The notes under the pieces: model-generated | The model's input: only the letters and a program-made list of their open reading frames with translations | Told to the model about the DNA's origin: nothing | The model's database searches: none | DNA from: a virus | IMG/VR virus record: IMGVR_UViG_3300044731_000789 | Location: 1-64,000 of that record | DNA length: 64,000 bases | Reading direction: 5' to 3' (one strand) | Shown: positions 60,120 through 64,000 of the stretch, in pieces | How positions within the stretch are numbered: position 1 is the stretch's first letter | Layout of the letters: every line of letters starts with the position of its first letter | Program-made: the position numbers and the translations under genes

Positions 60120-60433
60120 ATAAAATTGAAACAAAAGATCAATTATTTGATTTAATTTTTAAAACCATTGAGGAAAGACGATTGGTTTATGTATCTTTAC
60201 ACAGTGTATTAGTAATGATTCTACAAGGGTATGGGCATAGATATTTTTCTGATTATGAATTAATAAGCTCGAATATACCAGATAATAATGGTAACTTTAA
60301 GAGTATATTTAGAATATCCGACACCTATTTTTCAGGACTCCTGGAAGATTGTTCATATGGAATTCAATCATGTTTAATAGAATCAATAAAAGTAGTAACC
60401 ACTGTAACAAAAAACGTAACAACATACGAATAA
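60116..60433 (+). CDS. Protein of unknown function
   Basis: 105 aa; helical start (FDLIFKTIEERRLVYVSLHS), then mixed. ATGA overlap with the previous gene. Not recognised. Confidence 0.55.
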   Translation: MNKIETKDQLFDLIFKTIEERRLVYVSLHSVLVMILQGYGHRYFSDYELISSNIPDNNGNFKSIFRISDTYFSGLLEDCSYGIQSCLIESIKVVTTVTKNVTTYE

Positions 60434-60448
60434 CAATTGGAGAAAATT

Positions 60449-60793
60449 ATGAGTGATATTTTAACAACTTTGAAACAATTTCTGGATGAAGATTCTAATA
60501 TTGAGGGGCTGGTATATGATATGTCTACAGGATATATTGCCAACACATATGGTCCAGATTATGTAACCAAAGAAGTTGCAGAAAAAGTGTTGCAACATGA
60601 ATACCAATGGATTGAAGGGGAATTGGGTGGAGAAGGTTCTGGCGAATATTGTTATGGAGTTTTCAAATTTGATGGAAAATTTTATAAAACAGAATGGTCA
60701 TATTATTCATATGAAGGATGCAATTGGGATGATATTGAACACACATTGAAAGAAGTTAAACCAGTTGAAAAATTGGTTACTGTTTACGAGTAG
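60449..60793 (+). CDS. Protein of unknown function
   Basis: 114 aa from ATG 60449 (TTGGAG upstream). Acidic; 'QWIEGELGGEGSGEYCYGVF' followed by 'FDGKFYKTEWSYYSYEGCNW', an aromatic-rich beta pattern. Not recognised. Confidence 0.6.
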   Translation: MSDILTTLKQFLDEDSNIEGLVYDMSTGYIANTYGPDYVTKEVAEKVLQHEYQWIEGELGGEGSGEYCYGVFKFDGKFYKTEWSYYSYEGCNWDDIEHTLKEVKPVEKLVTVYE

Positions 60794-60858
60794 GTGTAAT
60801 ATATGATATTTTCAGAAGATTTTAAACCAAATGCTATTTGTATAAATTAGGAATAATA

Positions 60859-61086
60859 ATGTATCCACTAGATTTGTTAGAAAGATTGGATCAATATTGT
60901 GAAGATGGTGCAACTATTACAATGTTCAAACAATATGATGTCACAACATGGATTGTAGATTTAACTAAAACTCAACCAGATATTGTGTTAATAAAACATA
61001 TATCTGGTGCACCTCGTTGGAGCCTTTTAGGATTACATGATCGTGAAGTACATTTGGTTAAAAACAAATTGATGGAGTATTTTTGA
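60859..61086 (+). CDS. Small protein of unknown function
   Basis: 75 aa from ATG 60859 (AGGAATAAT upstream). 'LTKTQPDIVLIKHISGAPRW'. Convergent with the HNH-like gene, one base apart. A 15-codon frame at 60802 is too short to call. Confidence 0.5.
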   Translation: MYPLDLLERLDQYCEDGATITMFKQYDVTTWIVDLTKTQPDIVLIKHISGAPRWSLLGLHDREVHLVKNKLMEYF

Positions 61087-61087
61087 C

Positions 61088-61399
61088 TTATATTGTCAAA
61101 TTTCCTAATAATTTTAACTCATCCAAAGTGGCATTAGATTTCATTCTATTTGCTTTCCAAGAAATGACCCAAATATTGTCGGCAATATAGCCGCGATTTG
61201 GGTCAATCCTATCTACAGAAAAACTGTTATCCATTGCCTTGCCCCTATTATATACCAATGGTATAGAAAAAATGGGGCACGTAAGAGGCAACTCTAAATG
61301 TATAATATCTGATAAAGTTAATTGAAAATCTATGTCCCGTTTACGGGCAGATTGTTTCAATCGATTGTATATAATTTTTGGATCAGGTAAATATTGCAT
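61088..61399 (-). CDS. HNH-type (His-Me finger) endonuclease-like protein
   Basis: 103 aa. 'SFSVDRIDPNRGYIADNIWV' followed by 'ISWKANRMKSNATLDEL' matches small phage HNH-type nucleases, where D-R-I-D, the N-I and the K-N-R residues form the ends of the motif. CPIFSIPL may be half of a metal site. Probably homing or free nicking activity. It runs against the flanking genes. Confidence 0.75.
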   Translation of the reverse strand: MQYLPDPKIIYNRLKQSARKRDIDFQLTLSDIIHLELPLTCPIFSIPLVYNRGKAMDNSFSVDRIDPNRGYIADNIWVISWKANRMKSNATLDELKLLGNLTI

Positions 61400-61406
61400 A
61401 AAGTTG

Positions 61407-61434
61407 TTGACATGTTTGGTTAATTCTGTATAAT
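61407..61434 (+). promoter_or_regulatory. Early sigma70 promoter
   Basis: TTGACA (61407-61412), 16-base spacer ending in TG, perfect TATAAT (61429-61434), 28 bases before the next ATG with a GGGAGA ribosome site. Confidence 0.82.
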
Positions 61435-61461
61435 ACTTATCAACAAATCGGGAGACAAAAA

Positions 61462-61863
61462 ATGAGTCAAGATACCCAAAATATTACTGCAGAAGTAATC
61501 ATTTCTAGGACATCGAATGACATAATTCGAATGACTATAAAGGATGATGCATCAAGGGAACAATTTGTTGAAGTTAACTTCACATATGAACAATTTGCAA
61601 AATGTATAACCAATCTTCATCAAACAGATATTCCATGTATCGTTAAAGGATTGGACAAAGTTGGCAAGAAAAAAAGTGTTGAATCCAGACATGTAATATA
61701 TCCTGGGTCATTTTATGACACAAAAGAAAAAATGTCCCAATGGTTGCTTGACAATTGTCAAGAAGAGGGTTATTATATTAGCACATATCTTGGATCAAAG
61801 GGTAGTGTAACTACACAAGAAGATCAAACATGGCTTAATTATACGGTAAACAAATATGAATAA
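61462..61863 (+). CDS. Protein of unknown function
   Basis: 133 aa. 'REQFVEVNFTYEQFAKCITN' and 'LLDNCQEEGYYISTYLGSKG'. Resembles small early phage proteins of unknown role. Strong promoter suggests early, plentiful expression. Overlaps the next gene by 8 bases. Confidence 0.6.
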   Translation: MSQDTQNITAEVIISRTSNDIIRMTIKDDASREQFVEVNFTYEQFAKCITNLHQTDIPCIVKGLDKVGKKKSVESRHVIYPGSFYDTKEKMSQWLLDNCQEEGYYISTYLGSKGSVTTQEDQTWLNYTVNKYE

Positions 61864-62278
61864 AATTATTGAAAAATCGATTGCAGAAAATATTCAAAGT
61901 ATTGGACCATGTTGGGATTTAGAATCATTTACTAATGATTTGTATGACAATGAATACTTCGATAGTTGTAGTGCCGCATATAGTTTATTTTCTGCAAGGA
62001 TTCAACAACTTCCACTTAATACATGGATGTGTACAGACACAATGGTTGGATTGTATGCATACTTTTTTGATGGTGAATTTGTTGCAATATCTTGGCAACC
62101 ATATAGAAAAAGCCAAACTTCTATATTTTGGGAAACCCCAGAACATGCACACAAAGTTAAACAATTTATTGACACTCTTCGTCATATAAAGGACTATAAT
62201 ACACCACCAATGTTGATATCAAATATTGAGGATGATGTTGACGCATGTTTAACTCGATTATTAAATTGGAAAAATTAG
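61856..62278 (+). CDS. Protein of unknown function
   Basis: 140 aa, acidic; 'YDNEYFDSCSAAYSLFSARI' and 'TMVGLYAYFFDGEFVAISWQ'. Not recognised. Confidence 0.55.
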   Translation: MNKIIEKSIAENIQSIGPCWDLESFTNDLYDNEYFDSCSAAYSLFSARIQQLPLNTWMCTDTMVGLYAYFFDGEFVAISWQPYRKSQTSIFWETPEHAHKVKQFIDTLRHIKDYNTPPMLISNIEDDVDACLTRLLNWKN

Positions 62279-62288
62279 GGGACAAATC

Positions 62289-62459
62289 ATGGTAAAATAT
62301 CAAAAACGTAAACAAAATGAAAATTGGATGACAGTTCAACAATCTCAAAACCATTCTTCAACCATCATTTCCAGTGTACTGGACAGTTTGGAGCGATCTT
62401 ATAGAGATTGTCAAGTTCGTGCAATTGATGATAAAAACAACCTATTGGAACAAAGATAA
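62289..62459 (+). CDS. Small protein of unknown function
   Basis: 56 aa, basic start (VKYQKRKQNENWMTVQQSQN), helical end. GGGGACAAATC precedes ATG 62289. The stop overlaps the next ATG by one base. Confidence 0.5.
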   Translation: MVKYQKRKQNENWMTVQQSQNHSSTIISSVLDSLERSYRDCQVRAIDDKNNLLEQR

Positions 62460-62629
62460 TGCAAATACCTTTACAGTTATTTCATGATGACATGCAAAAG
62501 GCATTAAGGGGTTTCGAAGAACAATGGAAAGATAAAAACAAGTCTGATCCAGAATCCTATCCAATGGATTTGGATGATTCATTGTGGGACGAAATGTTTT
62601 TAATTTATTATACAACTGGGCAAATATGA
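62459..62629 (+). CDS. Small acidic protein of unknown function
   Basis: 56 aa (LFHDDMQKALRGFEEQWKDK; acidic end). Starts on the last base of the previous stop codon and overlaps the next gene by 4 bases. Confidence 0.5.
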   Translation: MQIPLQLFHDDMQKALRGFEEQWKDKNKSDPESYPMDLDDSLWDEMFLIYYTTGQI

Positions 62630-62805
62630 AAAAGTCATATTATGTAATTACAGCATTTATTATTTGGTTATGTGTATTAGTATTATCAGTATATAAAATT
62701 GCGGAAAAATTTCCGCAATTAGATAATAATTTCTTGTTTGGATTTATATATGGATATGTGGTAACAAAAGTATTCTTTTATACCTTGGATAAAATATATG
62801 AATAA
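62626..62805 (+). CDS. Small two-segment membrane protein
   Basis: 59 aa: membrane segments YYVITAFIIWLCVLVLSVYK and NFLFGFIYGYVVTKVFFYTL. Function unknown. A GCGGAAAAATTTCCGC perfect inverted repeat lies in its coding sequence (62700-62715). Confidence 0.55.
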   Translation: MKKSYYVITAFIIWLCVLVLSVYKIAEKFPQLDNNFLFGFIYGYVVTKVFFYTLDKIYE

Positions 62806-63253
62806 AATTTCTGTTTGGCTAGACCTTGAAGAAACATTAATAAAAAGTTGGCATGACCATATGCTTATTAACGATTTCTTCAAGGTCAAAAAATATGTAG
62901 AATCCTTGCAAGCAAATAAGGTAAACATTTTTTCATATGCAATATGGACAAATGAAGACAAATATGAATTTGAAAATGATTTAAAACCATGGTTAGAAGA
63001 TCATTTGGGATTTTTTATTGAAAAAAATCCAAGTGTTGCAGATATGGTTAATGCAACAAAACAATTTCAAGGAATTATTTACTTAGATCACATTGATTTT
63101 ATCAATTTGGTTCCAAAATGGTTGGGGTTTTATTATTATATTTCAAACTTGCAATCCAACAATACAACATATTATTTAATTGATGATTGTGTGCCAAATA
63201 TGGTAATTAATTCCAACAATACTATTCAATTTGTTAATGTAAAAGACTTATAA
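62798..63253 (+). CDS. HAD-like protein, degenerate active site
   Basis: 151 aa. 'ISVWLDLEETLIKSWHDH' has the place and shape of HAD motif I, but reads D-L-E-E-T instead of D-x-D-x-T. 'NIFSYAIWTNEDKYEF' is near motif II, and 'TYYLIDDCVPNMV' looks like motif IV. The altered motif I makes phosphatase activity doubtful. Similar proteins occur in T4-like phages without known role. Confidence 0.6.
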   Translation: MNKISVWLDLEETLIKSWHDHMLINDFFKVKKYVESLQANKVNIFSYAIWTNEDKYEFENDLKPWLEDHLGFFIEKNPSVADMVNATKQFQGIIYLDHIDFINLVPKWLGFYYYISNLQSNNTTYYLIDDCVPNMVINSNNTIQFVNVKDL

Positions 63254-63268
63254 ATTTTGCCACATATG

Positions 63269-63276
63269 ATATAAAT
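63269..63276 (+). promoter_or_regulatory. Late promoter TATAAATA
   Basis: Exact match, 30 bases before the gene at 63306. Confidence 0.72.
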
Positions 63277-63305
63277 AGTTATTTTAATAATAACTGGATA
63301 TCATT

Positions 63306-63584
63306 ATGTGGCAAAATATTTTAAATTCCGTAAAAACATTCATTTCAGCATTCTTTAAATCAGCATGGCAAAAAGAATTAAACATTTTGATGCCAATTGC
63401 GTTAGAAGTTGTTACATATGTGGAACATAACTATTCAGAGTTATTTGATCCTAGTAAACGCGATGCAGCATTTAAAATTATATTATCTAAACTTGATGAT
63501 GCACATAGAGAAATACCAAAATCTCTAATTAATTTAGCAATCGAATTGGCATGTCAGGAAATGATTGCATTGTCTCGCAATTAA
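63306..63584 (+). CDS. Late protein of unknown function
   Basis: 92 aa. Amphipathic start (WQNILNSVKTFISAFFKSAW), then 'ALEVVTYVEHNYSELFDPSK' and a helical end. The second half is loosely like the C-terminal region of LL-H-type phage holins, but no membrane segment is clear. Late promoter, so a structural or lysis role is possible. Confidence 0.6.
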   Translation: MWQNILNSVKTFISAFFKSAWQKELNILMPIALEVVTYVEHNYSELFDPSKRDAAFKIILSKLDDAHREIPKSLINLAIELACQEMIALSRN

Positions 63585-63585
63585 A

Positions 63586-64000
63586 TCATTCTACCTTTGT
63601 ACATATCCACCCCTTATGGTTTTCCATGGTCCCTTTGTTTACATGTAACATACACCCGTAGGATAATCCATAAGTCTTACAAAATTTAGATAAATTTCTT
63701 TGGAAAATAACTTCACCCTCTGGTGAAGTTATTTTCCAATTGTTTGAATTTATATCTGATGCCCTAGTTATAACACCCAGATACCAACCGTCCCCAGGAC
63801 ATTCCTTTTGAAATTTGCATATTGATCCATCTGTCCACCATTTACTATTTCTATTGTGTGATCTATTTCCCTTAGCTATTTCTGATTGTTTTCGTCTTGC
63901 TTCCATGGTATGCTTTTTTCCATACATGCTATTATTAACTCCAAACCTATTAATATCCCTATATACAAATACTTTATCAATATTAGTAACTGCTTGGTTC
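63586..64000 (-). CDS. Homing endonuclease C-terminal part, cut by window edge
   Basis: At least 137 residues; the frame stays open to the window end, so the start and the nuclease domain lie outside. Visible are a NUMOD3-like 'NSMYGKKHTMEARRKQSEIA' and a NUMOD1-like end 'LSKFCKTYGLSYGCMLHVNK'. This matches the C-terminal layout of the GIY-YIG gene at 39841, so a Seg- or HNH-type homing enzyme is likely. Confidence 0.75.
   Translation of the reverse strand, partial: NQAVTNIDKVFVYRDINRFGVNNSMYGKKHTMEARRKQSEIAKGNRSHNRNSKWWTDGSICKFQKECPGDGWYLGVITRASDINSNNWKITSPEGEVIFQRNLSKFCKTYGLSYGCMLHVNKGTMENHKGWICTKVE

Overview
The window is AT-rich and almost fully coding. It looks like the interior of a large tailed phage genome of the T4 lineage (myovirus). 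The evidence is a T4-type head set (gp21 protease, gp22 scaffold, gp23 capsid) together with a T4-type replication, recombination and late-transcription set: UvsY, UvsW, gp55, gp47, gp46, DsbA-like, gp45, gp44, gp62, RegA, gp43, UvsX, gp41, gp33-like, gp61, ThyX, NrdB and NrdA. No photosynthesis genes are seen, so nothing points to a cyanobacterial host. A Gram-negative host is likely (lipoprotein, sigma70-type promoters) but cannot be named from the sequence.

Layout. 1-4646: head assembly, with late promoters (TATAAATA-type) ahead of gp22 and gp23. A transposon-derived, omegaRNA-like sequence with no nuclease gene sits between gp22 and gp23. 4685-8322 (minus strand): a Vsr-fold homing endonuclease, a secreted thermonuclease, two unknown genes and a complete sigma70-family factor read from an early promoter. 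8432-14917: virion structural genes, including two paralogues that join tandem repeats to a tail-tube-like C-terminal domain. 14936-37728: early replication, recombination and transcription genes, with two tRNA-like or structured RNA regions, a Bfd-like ferredoxin, Hsp20, RNA ligase 2 and a TnpB element that has cut short a phosphoesterase gene. 37737-43056: small genes, a GIY-YIG endonuclease and late structural genes. 43094-51676: a kinase, a macro-domain protein, primase and the nucleotide genes, ending in a nrdA gene fractured by a split intein around a free-standing HNH endonuclease. 51759-64000: many small unknown genes plus Pth2, a lipoprotein, DUF932, RNA ligase 1, an HNH-like nuclease and part of another homing endonuclease.

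How it works together. Early promoters of TTGACA-N16/18-TATAAT type are visible at 8348 (minus), 14936, 15128, 18808, 26343, 43060, 51680, 53551, 55918 and 61407. Late promoters close to TATAAATA occur at 2084, 3079, 8379, 15787, 18413, 40820, 49692 and 63269. This matches the T4 scheme, in which gp55 (17739) with a gp33-like co-activator (37483) and the sliding clamp gp45 (23107) drive late genes. The additional sigma factor on the minus strand is not part of that scheme. Genes are packed with 1-20 base overlaps (ATGA, TTGA, GTGA junctions), implying translational coupling.

The most notable signals are: (1) nrdA split exactly at its catalytic cysteine by a split intein, with the endonuclease controlled by a hairpin that holds a late promoter in its loop; (2) a stand-alone omegaRNA-like sequence before the capsid gene that matches the 3' end of the tnpB element 29 kb away; (3) the duplicated tail-tube-domain fusions; (4) two degenerate tRNA-like or structured RNA regions.
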